Part shown: piece after piece, positions 30,783 to 43,633 of the stretch
How positions within the stretch are numbered: position 1 is the stretch's first letter
Layout: every line of letters begins with the position of its first letter
NCBI GenBank assembly: GCA_021234155.1
Contig: JAJEKV010000060.1
Span: forward strand, 4,980,323 to 5,044,322
Length of the DNA stretch: 64,000 bases
Source: Isoetes taiwanensis
Lineage: Eukaryota; Streptophyta; Lycopodiopsida; Isoetales; Isoetaceae
Direction: 5' to 3'
Made by a program: the position numbers and the translations under genes
The notes under the pieces: model-generated
The model's input: the letters and a program-made list of their open reading frames with translations, nothing else
What the model was told of the DNA's origin: nothing
Database searches by the model: none

Positions 30783-33700
30783 TGGTATCGTAGAGCAGGA
30801 AGCGATGGGAAAGAGAGTGCAATGGCGTAAGAATTTGCTTAAATCACTCGTAATTCAACGCGGTGATAGCCGAGAGTGAATCACGTAATTGCACAAATGA
30901 AATTGAAGCGTAAAACAAAGCATCGTGAAACATCCAGGAAATCAGTATTCCCAGACTAACATTCCGGTGAGAGAAGGGAAGTATTTGTTCCAAGTTTCAT
31001 AACAAATCCATTAATTCGGGGTTTATTCCAAAGAATTAGGATGGAGATAGTTCCCGTGGAAAAATATGTGTTGGAAAAATTCAACGGAAGAAATTTTCAT
31101 ACCGGTAAGTCAAAAATCAAGTTCCACTTGATTGAGAAGGATTTGTTTGTTGTTGATGACAGTAGAAGAAACCGTCTGATGCAACAGAGTTAGCAAAGTG
31201 GAAGGTGAAGGATAGGAAGGCTATGGCAATGATTGGTCTCGGCTTAGGAGGCGCCCATATTCATCATGTGAATTTCTCAAAGACTGCAAGGGAAGTTTGG
31301 GAAGCCTTAGAGAAGATATTTGGTGCACAGGCCAAACATTCTAAGGTTCTTCTGAAGAGGCAGCCCTTTGAATTGCGCATGGAGGAAGGAGGAAGTCTTG
31401 CAGAGCATATAAGCCGCTATAAGATCAATACTCAATCGGGCCAAGGTGGATCAAAGCAGATGTAACAGATGATGATGCCAAGGCAGTACTTTTTCATAGT
31501 CTTCCGCAGTCATATTCTCATGTCGTCACCACTTTTCAGATAGTAGAAGGATTGTCACTTGAACAGATTATAACATCTTTGCTAGAACAAGAGCGCCAGA
31601 TGAAAGAAGGAGATCAGTCCTCAGTGGCCATGTTCATGAATAAAAAGCCTTCAAATTGGAAGAAAACATTTGAGAATGTCGGTTGGCAGCAATGCCAAAG
31701 ATACTAGAGCATCATTGAATGGCAGGTTTGCAAAGAAGCCTGCATCCTCAAGTAAAAGGAAAGGAGTGTAATTATTGCAAAAGCCCGCCATTATGCGCGT
31801 GAATGCCCAATTCGCATGGAGAAGGAAAAAGACAAGGCATTCCGGACAGATCTTGAGGATGAGAAGGGCTTCATGGCTCAAGTAGAGGAAAAACCTGTTG
31901 AGGATCAGATTATATGGATTGACTCTGGAGCCACTCAACATATGTGCCCAAAGGAGGATTACTTTCAGGACTTGCAGCCAGTACATGGAACAAGGAAAGT
32001 AATGATGGGAGATGACTTTGGGCATGTCATTGTAGGAATGGGCAGCATCAAAATTGCCTTAAACAGTGGACTCACACGCATGGTTCGAAGAGTGTTATAT
32101 GTACTAGGCATCACCAAAACGCTATCAGTAGGAGCATTGGCTGATCTAGGGTATACAGTTTGGTTTCAGAAAAAAGGGTGCCATGTAACTTCAAGAGATC
32201 AGCAAACAATTGCCTTGGGAGTGAGATATGCTTCATTATACAAGCTAGATGCTCAAATGATCAAGAAACAGCCCGTTGGAGTCAATGTCATGATTGCTCA
32301 AGGAGAAAATGCTCAGCTTGATTTGTGGCACAAGAGACTTGGTCATTTCAATCATCAAGCAATTATTGAGATGCACAGGAGATCATTAGTGGATGGCCTC
32401 AAGCTATCCAGCTATGAAATGTCCAAGTTGTGTGATGCATGTGTACTTGGCAAGAAACATCGAAGGCCCTTTCCCAAAGGGCAAACTGTGCGAGCTGTTG
32501 GAGTACTCGACTTGGTGCACAACGACATATGTGGACCAATGTCAGTGGAGACCTTTGCGCATAAGAGGTACTTCATTACCTTCATTGATGATTACTCTAG
32601 GAAGGTAACAATTTATTTGCTTGCACGGAAGTCCGAAGCACTCCGCATGTTTAAAATTTATCATGCTAGAGTAAGAGTAGAGACAGGCCGCTATCTTAAA
32701 ATTCTTCGAACTGATGGAGGAGGCGAATATGCATCTCATGCTTTTAATGCCTATTGCCAAGAGCATGGAATTCAGCAACAATTCACCACTCCCTACACGC
32801 CCCAGCAGAATGGCCTTGCAGAGCGTATGAATAGGACGCTTGTGGAAGCAGCCCGATCTATGATGGCATATGCTGGAGTTCCAAAAATGTTTTGGGGAGA
32901 AGCTCTGCTTGCTGCAACATACATTAAAAACAGGGTGCTCGCCTCTATTCATGGGAAGACTCCTGAAGAGATGTGGACAGGAACCAAGCCATCCGTGAGT
33001 GACATGAAGACCTTTGGCTGCGTAGTATATGTTCATGTTCTGGATGAGGTGCGTAGAAAACTTGATTTTAAATCCAAAGTTTGCATCTTCTTGGGGTTCA
33101 CAGAGGGAGTGCAAGGCTACAAGGTGTACTCCATTGAAGACCGCAGAATCACACATAGTCGGGAAGTGGTATTCCGAGAGCATTTGCTTTACAAAGATCT
33201 TTGTCAAGCTGGTGTAATTCCGTGCATTTTCAGAAATGATCTGGTTCTTTTCGACGATGAAGACAATGCTAGTGATGAGGATCTTCCTTTGCTGCAGGAG
33301 CTTGAAGATGGTCCTTTTAATGTGCAGCAGCATGGTTCCATACTAGATCCCACTAGCACAGCCTCATCTTCATCAGCGGGGCAGCAAATTGATGAGAGCA
33401 TTCGTGAGCCAGTGGGAGCACCAAGCTCTATAGAAACATACAGATATGGGGGAGGTTTGCACATTGGTAATGTGGTGACCAGATCTGGCCGAGTGAGCAA
33501 ACCGTCCGCTAAATCACAAGAGGCAGCTGCTCAAACCATGCCCAAGCGCCGCAGTATGTTTATGGCACGTATTCCTTCCATAGTAGATGAACCTGGAACA
33601 TTTGGTGCAGCAATGAAGTCCAAATGCACGAGAATGGAAGGCTGCCATGGATGCGGAATTTCATTCACTTCAGCAGAATGGCACATGGTCATTGGTGCCA

Positions 33701-35188
33701 CTTCCTCTTGGACGCAGGCCAGTAAGTTGCAAGTGGCTATTCAAAGTGAAGTATAAAGCTGATGGGAGTATTGAGCAGTTCAAAGCGCGACTCGTGGCAC
33801 GTGGTTTTACCCAGGCAGAGGGTCTTGACTTTACTGAAACATTCTCTCCTGTTGTAAAACTATTTTCCATAAGAGCTCTACTTAATTTTGCTGCTGAATT
33901 TGATCTTGAGGTCCATCAAATGGACGTTAAGACAACTTTCCTGAATGGTGAGTTAGATGAACATATTTATATGACTCAACCCGAGGGATATGAGCAAGAT
34001 GGTGCAGCTGGAAACTTAGTGTGCAAACTCAATCGCGCCATTTACGGTCTGAAGCAATCGCCTCGCATGTGGTATCAGCTCATAGATCAGTATCTCATCT
34101 CTCTAGGTTTTGAGCGCAATGAGGCAGATACAAATATTTATGTTCGTCAGCAAGGAGTTCAGAGTTTCATCATAGTTGCAGTTTATGTGGATGACTGTAT
34201 CCTTGTCAGTAATTGTCTCAAAGCCATTCATAATGTTAAGCTGCAGTTAAGTAACAGATTTGAGATGAGTGACTTGGGTGAGATCCACTATTGTCTAGGG
34301 ATTGCAGTGACGAGAGACAAGGGGAGAAGAAGACTGATGATGTCTCAACCTCGCTACATCCTTGAAGTATTGTCTCGCTTTGGTATGATGGATGCAAAAC
34401 CAGTGAGTACGCCAATGGAGACAGGTATGAAGCTTACAAGAGAGGATTCACCCAAGACACCTACTGAACGTGAGCTGATGAAGAAAGTCCCATATCGCCA
34501 AGCTGTAGGTTGTTTGATTTATGCTATGGTGTGTACAAGACCAGATCTTGCTTATGCAGTGGGAGTAGTGTCTCAATTTATGGATGATCCAGATGATGCG
34601 CATTGGAAGAGCGTGAAGAGGATCTTGAGATATCTCCGAGGAACTACTAACTTTGGTTTATGCTATGAAGGCACAGGAGCACCAAAGCTTGCTGGTTTTA
34701 CTAACGCTGATTGGGCTGGAGATGCAGATACTAGAAGGTCTACTTCCGGTTATGTCTTTCACATTGGAAGTGGAGCCATCTCCTGGAGTTCAAAGAAGCA
34801 GGCTGTTGTAGCATTATCAAGCACAGAGGCTGAATATATTGCTGCTACTCATGCAGCAAAAGAAGCAGTATTTAAGGAGATTCATTGAAGGATTACATTA
34901 TGACAGTGTGGATGACCCAACGCTGATTTTCAGTGATAATCAAGGCTCAATTGCCTTGACTAAGAATCCGAAATATCATGCAAGGACCAAACATATTCAG
35001 ACTCAATTCCATTACATTAGAGAGCAAGTGTAAGAAGAAGTGCTTAGTCTGGAATTCATTAGCACAGATGAAATGGTGGCTGATGTCTTTACTAAACCAT
35101 TAGCTAAAGATAAGTTTCAGAAGTATAGGCAAGCACTTGGAGTAGTGGAGCTGAATGAAGAAGAGAATGATCTGCAAGCAAGTGGGAG
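30783..35188 (+). pseudogene. Copia copy C body (gag-pol), broken
   Basis: The leader and gag start (30783-31200) carry clustered unusual changes. Gag continues at 31205-31465 and beyond with GGAHIHHVNF and QPFELRMEEGG, variants shared with copy D. Protease to integrase is open from 31816 to 33756 (IDSGATQHM, CDACVLGKKH, FIDDYSRK, NGLAERMNRT). A two-base deletion near 33616 shifts RT to the frame 33647-34888 (YVDDCILVS), and a second near 34870 cuts RNase H; both are shared with copy A. The CCHC knuckle region (about 31765-31810) is damaged. Confidence 0.9.
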
Positions 35189-35380
35189 TGTGAAGAAAAT
35201 ACTTGACAGATCAGCATCTTCTTTGGCATCCACGTCAGCCCCAAAGGGCACGCCTGTTAGTTACGGCCATAAGCCATAACGGAGCATTCTAATTCTAATC
35301 CTGTTTTTTGCTGTAAGAGCTACGGCAGGGGCTATTCCTGTCTAGAGATAATTCCATCTACCTATTTCCATAATTCTTTA
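35189..35380 (+). repeat. Copia LTR 4 (192 bp)
   Basis: Shared LTR between copies C and D, close to LTRs 1, 2 and 5, followed directly by TGGTATCAGAGC (35381). Confidence 0.92.
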
Positions 35381-38300
35381 TGGTATCAGAGCAGGGAAGC
35401 GATGGGAAAGAGAGTGCAACGGCAGAAGAATTTGCTTAAATCACTCAGAATTCAACGTGTGATAGCCAGAGTGAATCACAGAATTGCACAGCGGAAATTG
35501 AAGCAGAAACAAAGCATCAGAAACATCCGCAAATCTGTATTCCAGAGACTAACATTCCGGTGAGAGAAGGAACAGGTATTTGTTCCAAGTTTCATAACAA
35601 ATCCATTAATTCAGGGTTTATTCCAAAGAATTAGGATGGAGATAGTTCCTGGTGGAAAAATATGTGTTGGAAAAATTCAACGGAAGAAATTTTCATACCT
35701 GGCAAGTCAAAATCAAGTTCCACTTGATTGAGAAGGATTTGTTTGGAGTTGTTGATGACACAGAGAAGAAACCGTCTGATGCAACAGAGTTAGCAAAGTG
35801 GAAGGTGAAGGATAGGAAGGCTATGGCAATGATTGGTCTCGGCTTAGGAGGCGCCCATATTCATCATGTGAATTTCTCAAAGACTGCAAGGGAAGTTTGG
35901 GAAGCCTTAGAGAAGATATTTGGTGCACAGGCCAAACATTCTAAGGTTCTTCTGAAGAGGCAGCCCTTTGAATTGCGCATGGAGGAAGGAGGAAGTCTTG
36001 CAGAGCATATAAGCCAGTTAAGATCAATACTCAATCAGTTGGCAGGGATCAAAGCAGATGTAACAGATGATGATGCCAAGGCAGTACTTTTTCATAGTCT
36101 TCCGCAGTCATATTCTCATGTCGTCACCACTTTGCAGATAGTAGAAGGATTGTCACTTGAACAGATTATAACATCTTTGCTAGAACAAGAGCGCCAGATG
36201 AAAGAAGGAGATCAGTCCTCAGTGGCCATGTTCATGAATAAAAAGCCTTCAAATTGGAAGAAAACATTTGAGAATGTCGGTTGGCAGCAATGCCAAAGAT
36301 ACTAGAGCATCATTGAATGGCAGGTTTGCAAAGAAGCCTGCATCCTCAAGTAAAAGGAAAGGACATTACTTTCAGGACTTGCAGCCAGTACATGGAACAA
36401 GGAAAGTAATGATGGGAGATGACTTTGGGCATGTCATTGTAGGAATGGGCAGCATCAAAATTGCCTTAAACAGTGGACTCACACGCATGGTTCGAAGAGT
36501 GTTATATGTACCAAGCATCACCAAAACGATGTTATCAGTAGGAGCATTGGCTGATCTAGGGTATACAGTTTGGTTTCAGAAAAAAGGGTGCCATGTAACT
36601 TCAAGAGATCAGCAAACAATTGCCTTGGGAGTGAGATATGCTTCATTATACACGCTAGATGCTCAAGTGATCAAGAAACAGCCCGTTGGAGTCAATGTCA
36701 TGATTGCTCAAGGAGAAAATGCTCAGCTTGATTTGTGGCACAAGAGACTTGGTCATTTCAATCATCAAGCAATTATTGAGATGCACAGGAGATCATTAGT
36801 GGATGGCCTCAAGCTATCCAGCTATGAAATGTCCAAGTTGTGTGATGCATGTGTACTTGGCAAGAAACATCGAAGGCCCTTTCCCAAAGGGCAAACTGTG
36901 CGAGCTGTTGGAGTACTCGACTTGGTGCATAGCGACATATGTGGACCAATGTCAGTGGAGACCTTTGCGCATAAGAGGTACTTCATTACCTTCATTGATG
37001 ATTATTCTAGGAAGGTAACAATTTATTTGCTTGCACGGAAGTCCGAAGCACTCCGCATGTTTAAAATTTATCATGCTAGAGTAAGAGTAGAGACGGGCCG
37101 CTATCTTAAAATTCTTCGAACTGATGGAGGAGGCGAATATGCATCTCATGCTTTTAATGCCTATTGCCAAGAGCATGGAATTCAGCAACAGTTCACCACT
37201 CCCCACACGCCCCAGCAGAATGGCCTTGCAGAGCGTATGAATAGGACGCTTGTGGAAGCAGCCCGATCTATGATGACATATGCTGGAGTTCTAAAAATGT
37301 TTTGGGGAGAAGCTCTGCTTGCTGCAACATACATTAAAAACAGGGTGCTCGCCTCTATTCATGGGAAGACTCCTGAAGAGATGTGGACAGGAACCAAGCC
37401 ATCCGTGAGTGACATGAAGACCTTTGGCTGCGTAGTATATGTTCATGTTCCGGATGAGGTGCGTAGAAAACTTGATTTTAAATCCAAAGTTTGCATCTTT
37501 TTGGGGTTCACAGAGGGAGTGCAAGGCTACAAGGTGTACTCCATTGAAGTCCACAGAATCACACATAGTCGGGAAGTGGTATTCCGAGAGCATTTGCTTT
37601 ACAAAAGATCTTTGTCAAGCTGGTGTAATTCCGCGCATATTCAGAAATGATGTGGTTCTTTTCGACGATGAAGACAATGCTAGTGATGAGGATCTTCCTT
37701 TGCTGCAGGAGCTTGAAGATGGTCCTTTTAATGTGCAGCAGCATGGTTCCATACTAGATCCCACTAGCATAGCCTCATCTTCATCAACGGGACAGCAAAT
37801 TGATGAGAGCATTCGTGAGCCAGTGGGAGCACCAAGCTCTCCCATAGGGACATACAGATATGGGGGAGGTTTGCGCATTGGTAATGTGGTGACCAGATCT
37901 GGCCGAGTGAGCAGACCGTCTGCTAAATCATAAGAGGCAGCTGCTCAAGCCATGCCCAAGTGCCGCAGTATGTTTATGGCACGTATTCCTTCCATAGTAG
38001 ATGAACTTGGAACATTTGGTGCAGCAATGAAGAGTCCAAATGCACGAGAATGGAAGGCTGCCATGGATGCGGAATTTCATTCACTTCAGCAGAATGGCAC
38101 ATGGTCATTGGTGCCACTTCCTCTTGGACGCAGGCCAGTAAGTTGCAAGTGGCTATTCAAAGTGAAGTATAAAGCTGATGGGAGTATTGAGCGGTTCAAA
38201 GCGCGACTCGTGGCACGTGGTTTTACCCAGGTAGAGGGTCTTGACTTTACTGAAACATTCTCTCCTGTTGTAAAACTAGTTTCCATAAGAGCTCTACTTA

Positions 38301-39606
38301 ATTTTGCTGCTGAATTTGATCTTGAGGTCCATCAAATGGACGTTAAGACAGCTTTCCTGAACGGTGAGTTAGATGAAGATATTTATATGACTCAACTCGA
38401 GGGATATGAGCAAGATGGTGCAGCTGGAAACTTAGTGTGCAAACTCAATCGTGCCATTTACGGTCTGAAGCAATCGCCTCGCATGTGGTATCAGCTCATA
38501 GATCAGTATCTCATCTCTCTAGGTTTTGAGCGCAATGAGGCAGATACAAATGTTTATGTTCGTCAGCAAAGAGTTCAAAGTTTCATCATAGTTGCAATTT
38601 ATGTGGATGACTGTATCCTTGTCAGTAATTGTCTCAAAGCCATTCATCATGTTAAGCTGCAGTTAAGTAACAGATTTGAGATGAGTGACTTGGGTGAGAT
38701 CCACTATTGTCTAGGGATTGCAAAGTGTGAGAGATGTGGGGAGAAGAAGATCGATGATGTCTCAATGTCGCTACATCCTTGAAGTATTGACTTGCTTTGG
38801 TATGATGGATGCAAAACCGGTGGAGTACGCCAATGGAGATGTGTATGAAGCTTACAAGAGAGGATTCACCCAAGACACCTACTGAACGTGAGCTGATGAA
38901 GAAAGTCCTATATCGCCAAGCTGTAGGTTGTTGATTTATGCTATGGTGTGTACAAGACCAGATCTTGCTTATGCAGTGGGAGTAATGTCTCAATTATGGA
39001 TGATCCAGGTGATGCACATTGGAAGAGCGTGAAGAGGATCTTGAGATATCTCCGAGGACCTACTAACTTTGGTTTATGCTATGAAGGCACAGGAGCACCA
39101 AAGCTTGCTGGTTTTACTAAGGCTGATTGGGCTGGAGATGCAGATACTAGAAGGTCTACTTCCGGTTATGTCTTTCACATTGGAAGTGGAGCCATCTCCT
39201 GGAGTTCAAAGAAGCAGGCTGTTGTAGCATTATCAAGCACAGAGGCTGAATATATTGCTGCTACTCATGCAGCAAAAGAAGCAGTATGGTTAAGGAGATT
39301 CATTGAAGGATTACATTATGACAGTGTGGATGACCCAACACTGATTTTCAGTGATAATCAAGGCTCAATTGCCTTGACTAAGAATCCGAAATATCATGCA
39401 AGGACCAAACATATTCAGACTCAATTCCATTACATTAGAGAGCAAGTGCAAGAAGAAGTGCTTAGTCTGGAATTCATTAGCACAGATGAAATGGTGGCTG
39501 ATGTCTTTACTAAACCATTAGCTAAAGATAAGTTTCAGACGTATAGGCAAGCACTTAGAGTAGTGGAGCTGAATGAAGAAGAGAATGATCTGCAAGCAAG
39601 TGGGAG
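35381..39606 (+). pseudogene. Copia copy D body (gag-pol), broken
   Basis: Gag (35652-36305) is open after a one-base change at its start; a deletion at about 36363 removes the zinc knuckle and the protease IDSG motif and joins gag to the DLQPVHGTRK segment (36268-37650). A one-base insertion near 37605 ends integrase, a TAA at about 37931 follows RPSAKS, RT is open from 37952 to 38782 with YVDDCILVS, and a damaged stretch (38720-38995) precedes an intact RNase H end (DNQGSIALTKN, 38948-39697). Confidence 0.9.
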
Positions 39607-39798
39607 TGTGAAGAAAATACTTGACAGATCAGCATCTTCTTTGGCATCCACGTCAGCCCCAAAGGGCACGCCTGTTAATTACGGCCATAAGCCATAACGG
39701 AGCATTCTAATTCTAATTCTGTTTTTTGCTGTAAGAGCTACGGCAGGGGCTATTCCTGTCTAGAGATAATTCCATCTACCTATTCCCATAATTCTTTA
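39607..39798 (+). repeat. Copia LTR 5 (192 bp), right end of the array
   Basis: Begins TGTGAAGAAAATACTTG and ends CATAATTCTTTA; the sequence then switches to GAAGC and unrelated DNA, which fixes both the LTR end and the right target duplication (39799-39803). Confidence 0.93.
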
Positions 39799-39803
39799 GA
39801 AGC

Positions 39804-41301
39804 AAACTAACAGATTGAAGGGCTTTGAAGAAATAAAATCAAGCACGCATGGCCAGGTCTTAGGTCCCGTGAGCAAAATTTTGAATTCAAGCAATTAACA
39901 AAAGTCGTAAGAAAAGAAGTTTGAAAAAAGAAGGAAGGGTCACTCCATCTGTAGATTTAACTTATTGTCGCTCCACATTGAACTATGAGATTTGTGCACA
40001 TTGAATCATCTGCCTTTTGGAGCATCATCTGACCACCCCTTTGCTTTTTTGCTGCCAGATCTTGAAAAATATAAAGGATGCTTCAAAGGCTTGAATCATT
40101 CTTGAAGGTTTAAGGTTTCAAGATCATCGTAAAACAATATATCTTTTCGCATCGAAGATCCTAGCATCGATATTTGGCAAAACGGAAATTCTCTGTTTAA
40201 GCCAAGGCGGCTTCCAACCTACAGAATACACATATCGGATTGATCCAGAAATCACCGAAGAAAATCCAAAAGCAGCAAGACCGAGATCCATGTCCGCACT
40301 GCATCCTACTACCAGATAATACTAATTTGCTGCTTAATTTTTATATGTTGAGATCTCTAGATAAACTTAAAACAGCTAAAAATTTTGGATGCCTGCTTTG
40401 CATGTGTGCTTCCAGCAATCTGCCCAGCAGGAATCTAGATCACTTTGGCCCTACATCGCATACACAGGCAGAAATTTCATTGTGAGAAATTTCATATTCT
40501 AAGCATATAAACAGAGGCGCCATGTAAACAGAGGCCCTCGACACAAACTGCTAGCCCCAGAATCTAGAAACCGGAGCTTTGGAAAAAGACGTGACAAAAG
40601 AAGCCAGATTGTCGCCAGCCTTAGCATTTTAACGGTGTAGATGGTCTCAAGAACTCGTGGCGTGTAAACAGACAAAAAGATTGTGGCGCGGAAAAATTAG
40701 AAAGGAACACAAACAAAAATGAAAAAATTCAAACTGCATTACATTTGTAGAGATATACGATTATATAAGCTGCCCCCTTGTTGGTAGAGATTTGGATGTC
40801 GCCATGCGGGCTGTCCAAATATGAGATCAACGGCCCATACGGTGCCACCTCGAACCACCTCATGCACCTCCCTTGTTGGTAAAGATTGAGGTGGTGTTGC
40901 ATGGGTCGTCGCACGTGCAAGCTCGACGACCTAGATGGAGCCAACTCATGATGCCTCAAGCAGCCTCTTTATTTGGGACATTTGATTTGAGCCGTTGAAT
41001 TTAGGAATCTAATCTGAGTCATCCATCAGAGGGTATTGAAATAAATGCCATCTCAAGAGGTGGCGCCATCTCATTCCCCTTTTCCTGCCATCTCATTTCC
41101 GTTTTCCTTTCTCTTTTATTGTTTATTTTTTCAATTTATGGGGAGGTGCTAGGGCTCATGATTTTAGCCGTTGGTTAGAAATGGGGCTTAAATCGTAGTC
41201 ATTAAAATTTACAAAGGGTCATTAACAAAATGTTCTAGAACGTGGCCTAAAAAGTTGAAATTGATGACTTGCTTATGGGATGTTTATGGTGTTTTCATCT
41301 T
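39804..41301. other. Gene-poor interval
   Basis: AT-rich DNA with short open frames (40240-40485 plus, 40729-40959 minus) that resemble nothing known. A phrase CCCTTGTTGGTA[GA]AGATT recurs at about 40771 and 40869 on the same strand. No terminal repeats, RNA gene or promoter are evident. Confidence 0.4.
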
Positions 41302-41560
41302 TTATAAGAGGTCATCAATAAGTAGAATATTCCCTCCATTGTGCCGCATCAAGTGTCCCGATTTTTTTTTTGTCTCAACCCCAATGAAACTTTCAATGGT
41401 GCAAATTAAATCATCAAAAACCAATGGATCCAATCCAAACATGTCCTTCCAAGGCAAGTTGTCGCAGCTTTCTATTCCGCCAACAAACATGTCCTGTGCG
41501 AATATCCACAGCTCAAAGAAAGAAAGCAAGAAACAAAACCTCTGATCAGCAGAAACCGGG
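41302..41560 (-). pseudogene. Unrecognised coding fragment, faintly P450-like
   Basis: The minus-strand reading has an acceptor-like TTCGCACAG followed by DMFVGGIESCDNLPWKDMFG, then a helical stretch and HLMRHNGGNILLIDDLL. The spacing of an NLPW segment, a basic/polar helix and a GG...DLL segment recalls the part of plant cytochrome P450s before the I helix, but there is no oxygen-binding or heme motif. I treat it as a possible decayed exon, with low certainty. Confidence 0.2.
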
Positions 41561-42023
41561 GCCGGAGGATTCAAACCTCCAGGCCAAAATGGCCTCACCA
41601 GAGCCCAATAACACATCAAAGCCATAAAAAGCTTTTGGCTATGGCAATGCACTTTGTCGGACTGCAAAAATAGGGCAACAAATTCTTGATGCAAATAGCA
41701 ACACAAAGAAAAACGGCAACACAACAAAAATAGAGTAAGAAATTTTGAGAATTAAACACCGCAAAAGCTTCTATCACAGATTTTCCGGGCATGGCAAGAC
41801 AGTTTATCGGATTGCGTTTCATGGTAGAAAGAGAAAGGAAGAAACAATAAGGTAAGATGTAGACCTGTTGTTCGAAAAGCCTTGCCGATGAACGGACCAC
41901 TACATATCAAAAAAATCTAGCAAAGCCATGGTTTCATGTCCATATCTGCGCCACATCCATGGTTCGTGAAGCTTCGAGGCATCGCGCCCATCGCCGCCCC
42001 GCATTGAAAATCGCTAGAATGTA

Positions 42024-42142
42024 TAGGGGAATGGAAGCTGGGATAAAGATTCCCATTTCTTTGGTGGGGTCCCGCGACCGGGCGGTAGCCGGGAGCTGGT
42101 CACCCGCAAACTGGGAATCTTTGACCAGTTTTCATTCCCCTA
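42024..42142. repeat. Imperfect inverted repeat (fold-back)
   Basis: TAGGGGAATGG...CTGGGATAAAGATTCCCA (42024-42054) is mirrored by CTGGGAATCTTTGACCAG...CATTCCCCTA (42110-42142). The GC-rich loop includes GGTCCCGCGACCGGGCGG. It may be one end of a small non-autonomous element; no matching target duplication was identified. Confidence 0.5.
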
Positions 42143-42385
42143 CAAAATAGAAATGGGGATGGGGAGGGGAAAAACAGAGTTTTACAAGATCGGCAAGAGA
42201 TTGCAGAGTTTCGAGAGGCTTTTCAACAAGATTTTGCGGATGGGGAAGTTTTTCGAGCAAGATTTTGGAGATTTTCTACTGAGCCTCTACTTCGGCTTGC
42301 TAAGAGAAACAACAAGCCGCAAAGAACCGCAGAGCTCTTAACTATTGAGCTCGTGATTCCGCTTTGAAGAACTAATCGCAGAGCT

Positions 42386-42476
42386 CGAAGATCTTGCTTG
42401 CAAAGCTTGAAGAACCGGGACGATCTGCTTGGAGAATCGCCGAAGATCTTGCTTGCAAAGCTCGAAGAAGAACCGG
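42386..42476. repeat. Short direct duplication
   Basis: CGAAGATCTTGCTTGCAAAG...GAAGAACCGG occurs at 42386-42418 and again at 42441-42476 with a three-base insertion. The surrounding 150 bp is full of GAAGA/GATC variants of the same phrase. Confidence 0.75.
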
Positions 42477-42675
42477 TCGCGAACTTCGCCATTTGCAGAG
42501 ATCGAAGAACAACCTCGAAGAGATCTTTTAGCGAGATCGGGTTCACATTTTAGCGAGAACAACCTTAACGCATTTGCAGAGATCTTTTAGCAAAAGCAGA
42601 ACCCTGAAAAAAAATGCGGCGAACCCTAATCAGAACCCTAAGTGCAACCCTAAAAAATAACCTGCCCAGCCGGTT

Positions 42676-42710
42676 ACGCGGAATGGGTCCACCCGACTTC
42701 CATTCCGCGT
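42676..42710. repeat. 11-bp perfect inverted repeat
   Basis: ACGCGGAATGG (42676-42686) and CCATTCCGCGT (42700-42710) pair perfectly around a 13-base loop. A run of about 17 adenines follows at about 42831-42847. Confidence 0.6.
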
Positions 42711-43633
42711 TGTAGGGAAGTGCCACGTGGCATCACCAGATTGCACGCCAGCAGATTTAGACGACCCCATTTCTATTTTGAAGGAGATGCTGCCACAAGG
42801 ACTTGCCAATTTGGCGAGATCTAAGAGTGCAAAAAAAAAAAAAAAAAGACCTATAAACTAGCAAAAACTACTCTAAAATAGAAACTTGACTAACTTCAAA
42901 GTGGTCTGAATACCCTCCTGCAATATGAAACAAATTTTACAAAGTTTATGACTTCTGAATGTAGTTGTATTGGAAGTCGAAATTGGATAGGGCAGCAATT
43001 TTTGAAGGTTGGAGGTCGAATTGAAGGGTTGGCACAGATTTGCTTCTAAATTGGGTTCCACCAGACTGGATGATGATGATCGAGCTAAGCTAGAGTTGTT
43101 TGGAATGCATGCTGTATATACTCAAGCACGTTACATGCCATATCTATGATTATAAGAGCTGTGATGAAGGATAATCCGGCAAGGAGGCAATCTCTATTGG
43201 CATTAAAATGCATACAAGCTTTGGTTAGGGTCGAACTGTTGCCACCAGCCCTAAACCTGCCAAAATTGCTTCTTGAATGAGGGCTATTGCGGAGTAAAAA
43301 CTTCTATAGTTTAATCCTTTCGCTTTTGCCCTTCAGTTTTTCAATTGATTTCTAGAATCGTCGGCCACAGGCGCTATGTTTGCTCCGATTGCCCTCAAGG
43401 CCATGCTCTAAGCTGTTCTTTTTTATTTTCTTAGAGCCAGATCATATTGTAAGCTTGCAATCACTTTTTTGAGTCTCAAACTCAGTTGTAAATGCTTGGT
43501 TTCTTCTCATCAAGAAATTAGTAAGTATATTAGGTTTTGCTCAGTTTGTCTGACTGGATTTGTCATTTTTTATTCCTAATTTAGATATGTTGTACATGTT
43601 AGCTTCTTTGTTACAACAGAGATTTGGCTTTAG

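Larger units (their letters stand above)
7593..39798 (+). mobile_element. Tandem Ty1/copia array: five LTRs, four bodies
   Basis: Five near-identical LTRs (190-192 bp) alternate with four copies of one copia internal region, all on the plus strand, in the order LTR-A-LTR-B-LTR-C-LTR-D-LTR. The whole array is flanked by a single matching 5-bp duplication (GAAGC at 7588-7592 and 39799-39803), and no host DNA lies between copies. It therefore arose either by unequal exchange between LTRs after one insertion or by insertion of a concatemer. Every copy is broken by frameshifts or deletions. Copy A additionally contains the 14-kb Ty3/gypsy insertion. Confidence 0.92.

Noticed and set aside
41555-41590. 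T-arm-like GGAGGTTTGAATCCTCC on the minus strand
   Set aside because: A B-box-like palindrome only; no acceptor stem, D arm or anticodon arm can be placed around it.
43147-43282. Short plus-strand frame with LALKCIQALVRVE, recalling an IQ/calmodulin-binding helix
   Set aside because: Too short and without the spaced IQ pattern or neighbouring exons.
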